Positions 11,797 to 19,391 of a DNA stretch of 64,000 nt are shown in pieces. The DNA is from JAICJC01 sp963695025. GTDB taxonomy: Bacteria; Actinomycetota; Thermoleophilia; Gaiellales; JAICJC01. The translations under genes and the position numbers were made by a program. The notes beneath the pieces are model-generated. The model ran no database searches. It was not told where the DNA came from and saw nothing but the letters and a program-made list of their open reading frames with translations. Location: assembly GCA_963695025.1 (NCBI GenBank), contig CAVOFQ010000003.1, positions 1,178,001 to 1,242,000 of the forward strand, in the 5' to 3' direction. Numbering within the stretch: the first letter of the stretch is position 1; every line of letters starts with the position of its first letter.

Positions 11797-12075
11797 TTAG
11801 CGTGGCTTGAAGGTGATCTCGAGCAGGTGCACCGCCGCGCCGTTGCGGCGCCAGACGATGTCGCGGTGCACGTCGGCCCACAGCCGTTCGAGCAGTCCCT
11901 CGCGGCTGCGCGCCGACTGCCAGGTCCAGATGTCGTGGGTGCCGTGCTCGTCGCGTGTGATCACGCGGCCGCGCCAGCGCCGCCACCAGCCGGGATACGG
12001 GCTCAGATAGACCTGGTATGTGTACATGCCAGGGGCCGGGTCGACCGGCACCGGGATGGCTGCGGAGTCCCCCAA
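11797..12075 (-). CDS. Conserved-looking hypothetical protein
   Basis: 92 residues, rich in Trp/Tyr/Arg (MYTYQVYLSPYPGWWRRWR, DIWTWQSARSREG), predicted mixed alpha/beta, soluble. I do not recognise a family. The TTG start at 12075 is chosen because a strong ribosome-binding site (GGGAGGT) lies 7 bases upstream; the internal ATG at 12027 has none. The gene sits between dnaE2 and the DUF6504 gene on the same strand, but no LexA box precedes it. Confidence 0.55.
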   Translation of the reverse strand: MGDSAAIPVPVDPAPGMYTYQVYLSPYPGWWRRWRGRVITRDEHGTHDIWTWQSARSREGLLERLWADVHRDIVWRRNGAAVHLLEITFKPR

Positions 12076-12177
12076 CGAACGACCTCCCTCGCCTCCACGC
12101 TCCCCATCGGGAGCCGCGGGTGTGGAGTATGTCAGCCGGCCCAGAAGCGGTCAAGCTGGAAGCATCAGGAAGATCGC

Positions 12178-12429
12178 TCAGCCTCTCTGCGCCCACCACT
12201 CACCCGAGCGGCTGTCTGCGAACACCACCACGTCGGCGCCGCCGCGCAGCACCAGCTCGAAGTAGCGGCGGTGGATGGGACGGCCGGTCCACCAGCTCTC
12301 GTCCACTCTCCATTCGTCGCGGACGCACTCGACCGGGCGGTCGCGGACGGCCACGGGAATCCCGTCGGCGCCGCAGCGGACCGCCGCGCGCCGTGGGCCT
12401 CCGATCGTGCGGGTGGTGGGCGATCGCAC
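12178..12429 (-). CDS. DUF6504-like small SOS protein
   Basis: 83 residues. The C-terminal half (DEWRVDESWWTGRPIHRRYFELVLRGG, then DVVVFADSRSGEWWAQ, given in parts) matches the DUF6504 pattern I know from actinobacterial imuB/dnaE2 neighbourhoods; its biochemical role is unknown. The GTG at 12429 is chosen because a -10 box (TACACT, minus strand, 12436-12441) ends 6 bases before it and a LexA box lies directly upstream; longer frames would run through that operator. Expected to be leaderless and damage-inducible. A search against Pfam DUF6504 would settle the family. Confidence 0.65.
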   Translation of the reverse strand: MRSPTTRTIGGPRRAAVRCGADGIPVAVRDRPVECVRDEWRVDESWWTGRPIHRRYFELVLRGGADVVVFADSRSGEWWAQRG

Positions 12430-12442
12430 GGCCCCAGTGTAC

Positions 12443-12456
12443 CGAACAGGTGTTCG
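12443..12456. promoter_or_regulatory. LexA (SOS) box of the DUF6504 gene
   Basis: CGAACAGGTGTTCG fits CGAACRNRYGTTCG exactly. One base separates it from the minus-strand -10 TACACT. The deacetylase gene starts 64 bases away on the other strand, so divergent control is possible but not required. Confidence 0.8.
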
Positions 12457-12519
12457 GTTGTGGCGAAAGGGTGCGGTCGAGGTTGCACTCCACCCGAACA
12501 GCACCAACAATGGAGAACC

Positions 12520-13357
12520 GTGCCAGCCCCTGCCCGCCGCCCGTTGATGCTCGCCTACCACGCCGTCAGCTCCACATGGAGCTCACCGCTGGCCGTACCC
12601 GAGGCCGCACTCGACGCCCAGGCGGCCCACATGCGCCGGAGCGGCTATGAGGGCCTGACCTTCGCCGAGGCCGAGCGCAGGCGCGCCAAGGGGACGTTTG
12701 CCGCCGCGCACGGTGGTGTTCAGCTTCGACGACGGGTATGCGTCGACCCTGCGGGCGGCCGAGACGCTGGCCCGGCACGGCTACCCTGGAACGGTCTTCG
12801 TGGTGGCACGATTCGCCGAGTCGGGTGATCCCCTGAGCTGGGAGGGCATCGAGCACGAGCGGGCCGGCGGTGGATCCGAGCTCTCCCCGCTCGGCTGGGA
12901 TGCGCTCGCCGGACTGGCCGCCGAGGGCTGGGAAGTCGGTTCGCACACGATGAACCACCGGCTCCTGGTCGGCATGGACGATGCCGAGCTCGACAACGAG
13001 CTCGGGGAGTCGCGGCGGCTGATCGCCGAGCGGCTGGGGCGCTGCGACACGATCGCCTACCCGTACGGGCAGGCCGATGACCGCGTCGCTGCGGCCGCGG
13101 CCCGCGCCGGCTACACCGCGGCGTGCACGCTGACCGGGGCCCATATCGCCGACGGCACGCACCTGCGCCCCCGCGTCAACATGACAGGGGCGGACGTGGG
13201 ACTGCGGCTGCGCATGAAGGTGTCTCCGGCCGGTGTCGGCCTGCGCCGTAGCAGTGCCGCCCGCACCGTCCGGCGCCTGCGCAGGCGCCGGACGTGGCTC
13301 CCCGCCGCGCCCGGCGCGGGGGATGGCCGGCTTGACAAGTCAGCGCGGCCGGGCTAG
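12520..13357 (+). pseudogene. Polysaccharide deacetylase (NodB-like), one frame break
   Basis: Carbohydrate esterase 4 fold that removes acetyl groups from glycans such as N-acetylglucosamine polymers. Seen: N-terminal LMLAYHAVS, motif 1 VVFSFDDGYAST with the paired Asp, motif 2 VGSHTMNHRLL (HxxxH metal ligands) and motif 3 IAYPYGQADDR. About 278 residues. The break is near 12697, where an extra t lies in a ttt run before LPPRTVVFSF; both sides keep full conservation. The GTG start has GGAGA just upstream. The basic C terminus lacks a membrane helix, and no signal peptide is visible, unlike many secreted CE4 enzymes. Confidence 0.85.
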
Positions 13358-13360
13358 ATC
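13332..13360 (+). promoter_or_regulatory. Promoter of the sulfotransferase-like gene
   Basis: TTGACA, 17 bases, TAGATC, then 6 bases to ATG 13367: a near-ideal -35 with a leaderless start. The TAG of the deacetylase stop forms the first half of the -10. The 11 bases TTGACAAGTCA recur at 19235 upstream of the polysaccharide locus. Confidence 0.65.
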
Positions 13361-13366
13361 ACGGCG

Positions 13367-14137
13367 ATGCCCGCCGCACCCACCACGCTCCCGCGGAGCA
13401 CCCGAGAGCTGTCCTACCGCGCCCGCTATCTGCTGAACGCCTACCCGGCCGTGTACATGCCGGTGGGCCGTGTCCGGCACCGCGGCGAGCCCAACTACCT
13501 CGTCACGCGCGACACCGAGCTGGTGCTCGAGGGCTGCGGCCGCGCCGGCAGCACGTTTGCGATGCTGGCCTTCGCCTCGGCCCAGCCCCGGCCGGTGCGC
13601 ACCGTCTCTCACACCCACGCCGCCGCGCAGGTGATCATGGCCGTCAGGTGGCGGATCCCGACGCTCGTGATCGTGCGCCCGCCGCTCGAGTCGGCGCTGG
13701 CGCACATGGCCCGCCGGGACATCGCCGCCCGGCCGACGCTCGTCTCGTGGATCCGCTTCCACCGCCGCATCCTTCCCGTCCAGCACGGCCTCGTCGCGGT
13801 CGGCTTTGCCGAGATGACGAGCGACTTCGGTGCCGTCACCGAACGGGTGAACGACGCATTCGGCACCAGCTTCGGCGTGTTCCACCATACGCCCGAGAAC
13901 GAGGCCGCCGTGTTCGCCGAGATCGAGCGGCGCAACCGCTCCCGCTGGGGCGACCGGATGACCCCGGAACGGGCCCGCGCGCTGGCGCGGCCGACCGCCG
14001 AGCGCAGCGTCGTCAAGCAGCGCCTGCGGGCACAGCTCGATGTCCCGGAGCTGGCGGGCCTGCGCGCCCAGGCCGAGGATCTCCACCGCGCGCTGGTGGG
14101 CGAGCCCGCAGCCGTCGGCGGACGACCGAGGACGTAG
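13367..14137 (+). CDS. Sulfotransferase-like protein
   Basis: 256 residues. EGCGRAGSTFAML (residues 55-67) resembles the 5'-phosphosulfate loop that binds PAPS, and VRPPLESALAHMARRD (104-119) resembles the 3'-phosphate motif with R105 and S110. The rest is not conserved enough to name a substrate. Carbohydrate or small-molecule sulfation is plausible because a deacetylase precedes it and two ATP-grasp ligases converge on it. No signal peptide. A P-loop kinase-like protein is the alternative. Confidence 0.6.
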   Translation: MPAAPTTLPRSTRELSYRARYLLNAYPAVYMPVGRVRHRGEPNYLVTRDTELVLEGCGRAGSTFAMLAFASAQPRPVRTVSHTHAAAQVIMAVRWRIPTLVIVRPPLESALAHMARRDIAARPTLVSWIRFHRRILPVQHGLVAVGFAEMTSDFGAVTERVNDAFGTSFGVFHHTPENEAAVFAEIERRNRSRWGDRMTPERARALARPTAERSVVKQRLRAQLDVPELAGLRAQAEDLHRALVGEPAAVGGRPRT

Positions 14138-14217
14138 CGAGGCGAGGGTTCGCAGGCGCGTCGACCTGGTCGTCTCCGCCGGCCTTCCCGACAGCCGGCG
14201 CCGACCGGAAGCGCGTC

Positions 14218-15342
14218 TCACCCCAGCAGCCGGCGCAGGACGGGTATGGCGACGCGGGTCGCGCCCGCCCTGTCTGCCACGTGATAGTGGTGGTGCAGGC
14301 CCGGCCCGCCGTTGACCTCGATGATCACCCCGCCCGTGGCATGCAGGGAGGCGGTCAGGTCGGTCGTGATCAGGTCGACGCCGGCCAGCCGCACTCCCAC
14401 CGCGGCGGCGGCGGCGCGAGCTTCGGCGACCAGATCTGGCGACACGGGGTCGTGCACGGTGTGGTTGTCGCCCGGGCCGCCCTGGTTGGTGACGGTCTTC
14501 ACCTGCACACTGGCGCCCGCCGCCGGCACCGAGCTCAGGTCGAGCCCGGAGGCGGCGAGTGTGAACACGGCGTCGAGATTGGCCGTGATCAGCGACAGGC
14601 CGGCCTCGCCGCCGGCGTCGATCCGGCGCCGGTTCTCAGCCTCGATCAGGTCGCGGACACTCGCCTCGCCGTCGCCCGTGACGGCGGGCGGATGCCGCCG
14701 AACGACGTCGAGCAGCTCGTCGTCGAGAAACAGGAAGCGGTACACATCGCCGTGGGCCTGGCGCTCGACCATCACCTCGTCGTCGTGGCGCGACGCCAGC
14801 AGCGCGGCCCGGGACAGCTGCTCCGGCGTGCGCACCCCCGCGGTCGTGCCGCGGCCGCCGCCCGTGCCGCTGGCGGGCTTGACCACGCAGACGGCGTCGG
14901 GCTCGGCGAGCAGATCGAGCGCGGCGCGCAGGTCGCCGACCCTCGCGCGGCGGCTCACGGGGATCGGCAGCCCCGCCGCCGCGATCAGGCGGCTCGACAG
15001 CTCCCGGTCGAGCGCCACCCGGACGCTGACCACGTCGTCGAGCATCACCCACTGGCGCCACACCCGCGTCCACGCGTCGCCTCGGCGCAGCTCGATCACC
15101 TGGCTCGGCAGCTGCTCCATCTCGGCTCCTGCAGCCGCGGCCGCCTCGGCCCAGATCGCGGCATACACACGATCGCCGGCGCCGCCGCCGCCGATCGCCC
15201 GCCGGCCGCCGTGGAGCAGGTGCCAGGTGTAGCGCGGACCGGTCGAGAGCAGGAGGTCGAGGCGGGCGGCGGCATCGCGCGTCCGCCGGCTCCGGCCCGC
15301 GGCCAGGCGTACGAGCGGCGGGGGCAGCCTTCGCCCGCTCAT
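14218..15342 (-). CDS. ATP-grasp ligase, cyanophycin-synthetase-like
   Basis: 374 residues. The C-terminal two thirds form an ATP-grasp domain: K155 in VVKPASGTGGGRG (glycine-rich lid), E193 region MVERQAHGDVYRFLFLDDEL, and Mg2+ ligands E342/N344 in IIEVNGGPGLHHH. The segment VGVRLAGVDLITTDL matches the CphA/amide-ligase style. Such enzymes join a carboxylate to an amine through an acyl phosphate. It lacks the Mur-ligase-like half of true cyanophycin synthetase, so it is not CphA itself. Its ATG overlaps the stop of the upstream dehydrogenase gene (ATGA). Last gene of a four-gene operon. Confidence 0.75.
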   Translation of the reverse strand: MSGRRLPPPLVRLAAGRSRRTRDAAARLDLLLSTGPRYTWHLLHGGRRAIGGGGAGDRVYAAIWAEAAAAAGAEMEQLPSQVIELRRGDAWTRVWRQWVMLDDVVSVRVALDRELSSRLIAAAGLPIPVSRRARVGDLRAALDLLAEPDAVCVVKPASGTGGGRGTTAGVRTPEQLSRAALLASRHDDEVMVERQAHGDVYRFLFLDDELLDVVRRHPPAVTGDGEASVRDLIEAENRRRIDAGGEAGLSLITANLDAVFTLAASGLDLSSVPAAGASVQVKTVTNQGGPGDNHTVHDPVSPDLVAEARAAAAAVGVRLAGVDLITTDLTASLHATGGVIIEVNGGPGLHHHYHVADRAGATRVAIPVLRRLLG

Positions 15343-16433
15343 CGCGACGCCACGGGGACGAAGCGCGCCAGCTCGGCCGCGATGTCGCCGACCCCGCAGT
15401 CGCTGCAGGCGGCGGCAAACGCGGCCACCTCCTCGACCGCGATCGGGATGCCCGACCGGAGCCGCTCCCGGGCGCAGCGCTCGCGCTCCTCGCCGGCGGC
15501 GCGGACGCCGTCGAAGCCCGCGGCCGGTACCAGCGCGTGGAGCCGATCGATCATGGCCTGCGCGCGGCCGGTCGCCGCGGCCGCGTCGGTCAACCTCCCC
15601 GGATCGATCATGATGAAGACGTGGCCAATGTTGCTGGACCGCTCCGAGTCGGCGTACATCGAGTCGAGCTCGTCGTCGAAGTCTGCCTCGGCCAGGAAGG
15701 CTGTCAGCAGGCTGATCCCGAGTGCCAGGCCACTCCCCTTGGGCCCTCCCACGGGCAGCACGCTGCCCCGGAGCGCGGAGACCGGATCGGTGGTCGGACG
15801 GCCGGCCGAGTCGATGGCGCACCCCTCCGGGATCGTGCCTCCCAGGTTGTGTGACCTCCGGATCCTGCCCCGGGCGATGACGCTCGTCGACAGATCGACG
15901 ACGAACTCGCCGTGCGCACCGAGCGGTGCCGCGATCGCGATCGGGTTTGCGCCCAGGAACGGGGTCGCGGCACCGTGCGGGGCCATCGAGGCAGGTGCGT
16001 TCGAGGCGACGATGGCGAGCAGCCCGTGGCGGGCGCCCCGCTGCGCGTAGAAGCCGGCGTGGCCGAAGTGGCTGCTCCCGCTCACGCTCACGAGCGCGAT
16101 CCCGTGCAGGCCCGCCCGCTCGATGGCCAGGTCGGTGGCGGGTACCGCGGCCACCGGGCCCAGCGCACCCCCGGCGTGCTGCCACACCATCCCGCCGGCG
16201 TCGGCCCGGGTCACGACCTGGCCGCTCCCGCCGGCCAGTCCGGCGTGCACCCGGCGGACGTAGACCGGCGCCCGCTCGAGGCCATGGGAATCGACTCCGC
16301 GCAGGTTTGCGTCGACGAGCACCTCGCTGATCGCGGCGGCATCGCCCTCGTCCAGACCCACACCGGCGAATGCGCGCCGGAGCAGATGGTCGAGCCGCTC
16401 GGCGGGGATGGTCACGGTGGAAGGGGAGGTCAT
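15339..16433 (-). CDS. LDH2/malate-sulfolactate dehydrogenase family oxidoreductase
   Basis: 364 residues of the NAD(P)-dependent LDH2 superfamily (YlbC, ureidoglycolate DH, ComC and malate types), unrelated to Rossmann LDH. Seen: ANLRGVDSHGLERAPVYVRR (conserved His), VSGSSHFGHAGFYA, NAPASMAPHGAATPFLGANP and GGPKGSGLALGISLLTAFL. It interconverts a 2-oxoacid and a 2-hydroxyacid; the substrate is not readable. Setting between two ATP-grasp ligases suggests it makes or consumes a hydroxy-acid building block. Stop overlaps the next ATG. Confidence 0.85.
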   Translation of the reverse strand: MTSPSTVTIPAERLDHLLRRAFAGVGLDEGDAAAISEVLVDANLRGVDSHGLERAPVYVRRVHAGLAGGSGQVVTRADAGGMVWQHAGGALGPVAAVPATDLAIERAGLHGIALVSVSGSSHFGHAGFYAQRGARHGLLAIVASNAPASMAPHGAATPFLGANPIAIAAPLGAHGEFVVDLSTSVIARGRIRRSHNLGGTIPEGCAIDSAGRPTTDPVSALRGSVLPVGGPKGSGLALGISLLTAFLAEADFDDELDSMYADSERSSNIGHVFIMIDPGRLTDAAAATGRAQAMIDRLHALVPAAGFDGVRAAGEERERCARERLRSGIPIAVEEVAAFAAACSDCGVGDIAAELARFVPVASR

Positions 16434-16447
16434 GGCGAACGCGCCGG

Positions 16448-17662
16448 TCAGGCGACCGCGGCCTCGGGATCCAGGGCCGCAGGCGCGCCGCGTCTTCGCA
16501 CCTTGCGACTCGCGCGGACGCCCATCCAGCACAGGCTGACCGCGGAGGGCGCCGGATCGCGCCACGAGAACATGGGCAGGTGCTGGCGCCGGCCGAGGCT
16601 CGCCGCCCAATCGCGCAGCGACAGCTCGCCGCGGCGGTGGGTGATGAGGAAGGCGATCATGTCCTGCACGGGCCACCACATGTACACGCCGTCGCGGGCC
16701 CGGGCGGGGAGCGCGACGGTCTCGCCCAGCTGGCGCCGGTAGACGAAGTTGGCCAGATCCATGCCCGAGCGCGTGATCAGCTCGTTGACGGCCGTGAAGC
16801 GGACGTTGCACTCGATCAGCTTCAGCGAGCCGTCGCGCGCATCGCGCTTGAACTCGACGTTGGCGAGGCCGCGGAAGTTGGCCGCCCGCAGCAGCCGCAG
16901 GCCCATCTCGGCCACGGTGGGATCCCAATGGGTCACGTGGTAGCAGCCGACGCCGAACCCCGGCGGGTACTGGCGCAGCTTGCGCTTGGTGTACATGAAC
17001 AGCGGCTGCCCGTCGTCGTCGAGGTACGTGAACATCGAGCAGTAGCTCGACTCGGGGCCGGGGATGATCTCGGTCACGATCATCTCCAGGTCGAGCGCCG
17101 ACGTCGCCGCAAAGGCGCGGCGCATGGCGGCGGCGTCCTCGACCACGAACGCCTTGCGGCGGAAGTGGCGCACGAACGTGTGGATGTGGCGCGGCTTGAG
17201 GGCGCACGGGAACCCGATCCGCTCGATCGCCGCTTCCAGGTCGGACCGGCTCGAGACCGCCATCGTGATCGGCACGGGCACACCCGCCGCCCGGGCGTGG
17301 GCATAGGTGGCGGCCTTGTCGAGCATCTCGAGCAGCGCGGTATCGTTTGCCGCGACCGGGATCAGGCGCGGAACGAACTCGGCCCGGTGGCGCGCAACCA
17401 CCTCCACGGCGTCGTCGTCACACGGCAGCACGACGGCGCCGTCCGGGGCATCCTCGAGCAGCCAGCGCCGGAACTGCGGCTTGGGATCGCCCACCTCGAG
17501 CCGGTGGAACGCCGCGCACGAGCGCGAGTGGCGCACGGGCGCGTCCATGCCCCCCACGGCGTGGACGGCCACGCCCTGGCGCGAGAGGCTGCGGGCGACG
17601 GAGAGCGCGTTCTCGAGCCCTCCCAGCACCACCGCCGGCGGTCTACGGTCGGCAGCCGGCAT
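16448..17662 (-). CDS. ATP-grasp carboxylate-amine ligase
   Basis: 404 residues. N-terminal Rossmann-like part (VVLGGLENALSVARSLSRQG, VLPCDDDAVEVV) followed by ATP-grasp: CALKPRHIHTFV (Lys), MIVTEIIPGPESSY, and metal-binding end KLIECNVRFTAVNELI. The order resembles D-aspartate ligase and PylC-like enzymes that act on amino acids. About 60 residues at the C terminus are basic and unassigned. One base separates its ATG from the stop of the upstream RraA-like gene, so the two are coupled. A second, differently built ATP-grasp gene closes the same operon. Confidence 0.75.
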   Translation of the reverse strand: MPAADRRPPAVVLGGLENALSVARSLSRQGVAVHAVGGMDAPVRHSRSCAAFHRLEVGDPKPQFRRWLLEDAPDGAVVLPCDDDAVEVVARHRAEFVPRLIPVAANDTALLEMLDKAATYAHARAAGVPVPITMAVSSRSDLEAAIERIGFPCALKPRHIHTFVRHFRRKAFVVEDAAAMRRAFAATSALDLEMIVTEIIPGPESSYCSMFTYLDDDGQPLFMYTKRKLRQYPPGFGVGCYHVTHWDPTVAEMGLRLLRAANFRGLANVEFKRDARDGSLKLIECNVRFTAVNELITRSGMDLANFVYRRQLGETVALPARARDGVYMWWPVQDMIAFLITHRRGELSLRDWAASLGRRQHLPMFSWRDPAPSAVSLCWMGVRASRKVRRRGAPAALDPEAAVA

Positions 17663-17663
17663 T

Positions 17664-18365
17664 TCAGGCGTCGGGGGTGAGGCCGCTCTGACCGAGCATC
17701 GTGTCGACCCACCGGTTCGAGAACTCCCCTCGAGCCACGGCGGCGGTGTAGTCGGCCTCTGCTGCGGTGCGCTCGCGCAGCCGTTCGAGCAGGTCGGCCG
17801 CAATCTCGCGCGGCACGATGACGACGCCGTTCTGGTCGCCCATGACGATGTCGCCGGGGTGCACCACGATCCCGCCGGCGCAGATCGGGTAGTTGATCTC
17901 GCCCGGCCCACGATGCAGCGGGCCGATCGGGGTGACTCCGCGGGCGAAGACCGGGAAGTCGCCCAGCTCGAGGATCGCGGGGAGGTCGCGGATCAGGCCG
18001 TCGACGACGAACCCGCCGATCCCACGGTGGCGGGCCTTGGTCGAGATCAGGTCGCCCAGGACGGCGTTCATCGGCGACGCGCCGGCGTCGACGACGATCA
18101 CGTCGCCCGGCTGTGCGAGATCGAGGCTCTTGTGCACCATCAGGTTGTCGCCGGGGTACACCTTGACCGTGCAGGCGGGCCCCAGCAGGCACAGGGACGG
18201 ATCGGTGCGATTGCTGATGCTCGGCTCCATCGTGTAGAGCCGGTTCATCAGGTCGGAGACGGCGGGCGTCTCGAAGCTGGCGAAGCCGGCAACGACCGCG
18301 GCCGGGGGCCGCTCGAATGCCGATCGGATCCGGAAGCCCGCGCCGGGGTGCATCTCGGCCGACAT
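17664..18365 (-). CDS. RraA-like aldolase/demethylmenaquinone methyltransferase-fold protein
   Basis: 233 residues of the RraA/HMG aldolase fold, whose enzymatic members cleave 4-hydroxy-4-methyl-2-oxoglutarate or oxaloacetate with a divalent metal. Seen: VSDLMNRLYTME, PGDVIVVDAGASPMNAVLGD, the binding signature GIGGFVVDGLIRDLPAI (Arg-Asp pair) and GDIVMGDQNGVVIVP. The ATG at 18365 is chosen because a promoter ends near 18490, so the longer frame upstream cannot be translated in full. First gene of the operon. Acting as an RNase E inhibitor is unlikely in this setting. Confidence 0.8.
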   Translation of the reverse strand: MSAEMHPGAGFRIRSAFERPPAAVVAGFASFETPAVSDLMNRLYTMEPSISNRTDPSLCLLGPACTVKVYPGDNLMVHKSLDLAQPGDVIVVDAGASPMNAVLGDLISTKARHRGIGGFVVDGLIRDLPAILELGDFPVFARGVTPIGPLHRGPGEINYPICAGGIVVHPGDIVMGDQNGVVIVPREIAADLLERLRERTAAEADYTAAVARGEFSNRWVDTMLGQSGLTPDA

Positions 18366-18681
18366 GGGCTTCTCGACTCCCTGCACCGTTCCGTCGCTCG
18401 TGGTCACCGCGCTCCTCGTCCTTGAGTTGGCCGGCAGGGCGAGTTGCACCCAAACTGCACCGGCGGCGGTCTGCGCCCACCTGCCACCGTCGCCGAAATG
18501 GTACGAGGGGACCAACGCTCCGTCAATTCGAACCGGTGGACGTCGTCCCGGGAGGTTCCCTCACCTCCCCCAACCGGGGGATGCCGCGCGCGCGGTGGTG
18601 GGTGAATCTGCAGCCGGAGACTTGGCGGCGGCGCCCGGGCAGGGGTGACCGTCGCCTGGTAGCGACGCGAGGGGGATGGCA
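18366..18681. other. 316-base gap: operon leader and promoter
   Basis: Holds the minus-strand promoter and leader of the RraA-like operon (18366-18526). The rest (18527-18681) shows short GC-rich inverted repeats around CCTCCCCCAACCGGGGG but no convincing gene or terminator. Confidence 0.5.
18498..18526 (-). promoter_or_regulatory. Promoter of the RraA/ATP-grasp operon
   Basis: On the minus strand TTGACG, 17 bases, TACCAT. It would start transcription near 18490 and leave a leader of about 125 bases before ATG 18365. The leader carries a TTGCACC/CTGCACC near-repeat (18445-18463 area) that could be an operator. Confidence 0.6.
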
Positions 18682-18864
18682 ATGGGCGTGTTCTACGCGC
18701 AGATCCGGTTTCGCGAGAGCCGGGAGTGGCTGACAGTTGCAAAAGCAGAGAGCCGCAGGAGCGCATTCGAATACGCGTCAGCGGCCTTCCGGCAGTCGCG
18801 TGACGATGCCGGACGCGCTCCGATCGAGGTGCGCGTGCTGCCTCCGCGGTCTCTGGCCCGGTAG
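18682..18864 (+). CDS. Small hypothetical protein
   Basis: 60 residues (MGVFYAQIRFRESREWL start), basic, with YASAAFRQSRDDAGR, probably a small alpha/beta fold. The second of two in-frame ATGs (18682) has GAGGGGG about 6 bases upstream; the first at 18676 is too close. No family recognised; coding nature rests on composition and the ribosome-binding site. Confidence 0.4.
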   Translation: MGVFYAQIRFRESREWLTVAKAESRRSAFEYASAAFRQSRDDAGRAPIEVRVLPPRSLAR

Positions 18865-18873
18865 CCGCGCGGG

Positions 18874-19134
18874 CTACGACGGCGCGGAGTCGAGCTGCTC
18901 GCGGATCGCCCCGGCGATCATGCGCCTGCACGCGCGCCCGTGCGCGCGGCCGGCCTCCCGCAGCGCGGGGGCGAAGATGCTGGCCACCGCAACGTGGGGC
19001 GGGTGCAGCTCGAGTGCCGCCAGGATCGCGCCGTGGAGGCGCACCCGGTCACCCTCCGCCGCTCCCATGACGATCCGCTGGGCGAGGACGGCCTGGCCGA
19101 ATTCGGGGTCGAGTGCCGCCACCGGAGCCATCAT
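18874..19134 (-). CDS. Small hypothetical protein
   Basis: 86 residues from ATG 19134 (MMAPVAALDPEFGQAVLAQR), largely helical with Ala/Leu-rich segments (LHGAILAALELHPPHVAVASIF). It converges with the preceding small gene. No motif or family recognised; a longer in-frame start exists but adds a low-complexity Gly/Arg stretch. Could be non-coding. Confidence 0.35.
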   Translation of the reverse strand: MMAPVAALDPEFGQAVLAQRIVMGAAEGDRVRLHGAILAALELHPPHVAVASIFAPALREAGRAHGRACRRMIAGAIREQLDSAPS

Positions 19135-19233
19135 GCCCCCAACCCGCCGGCGCCCCCCTACCGGCCGGCGTGATCCTCCATCCCCGGATCGACGTACGCT
19201 ACGAGGGTGGCGTTCGTGAACTCCACCCATTGG

Positions 19234-19247
19234 GTTGACAAGTCAAC
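19234..19247. promoter_or_regulatory. Inverted repeat with -35-like TTGACA before the polysaccharide locus
   Basis: GTTGAC-AA-GTCAAC, two 6-base arms. It contains TTGACA but the hexamer 17 bases on (CATCCT) is a poor -10, so a regulator site is as likely as a promoter. Shares TTGACAAGTCA with the promoter at 13332. Confidence 0.4.
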
Positions 19248-19391
19248 GTGTTCCGGGCATCCTCGATGCGAGCCCGGCGTACGTCGGGAAGGGGCTCCGA
19301 GGCACGCTGAGGACCACCCGAGGCCACAGTGGTGGCGCGGCGGCGTGAGCGTTCCTGGTGCCGGGTCGAGCACAATCCGTGGGGGACGCTG

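Noticed and set aside
12018..12650. 210-residue plus-strand open frame over the DUF6504 gene
   Set aside because: Arg/Pro/Ser-rich shadow frame; the minus strand has a motif-bearing product and regulatory sites.
14178..14199. GCCGGC hairpin between convergent genes as terminator
   Set aside because: Only 6 bp with a 10-base loop and no T run; such repeats are common in 70% GC DNA.
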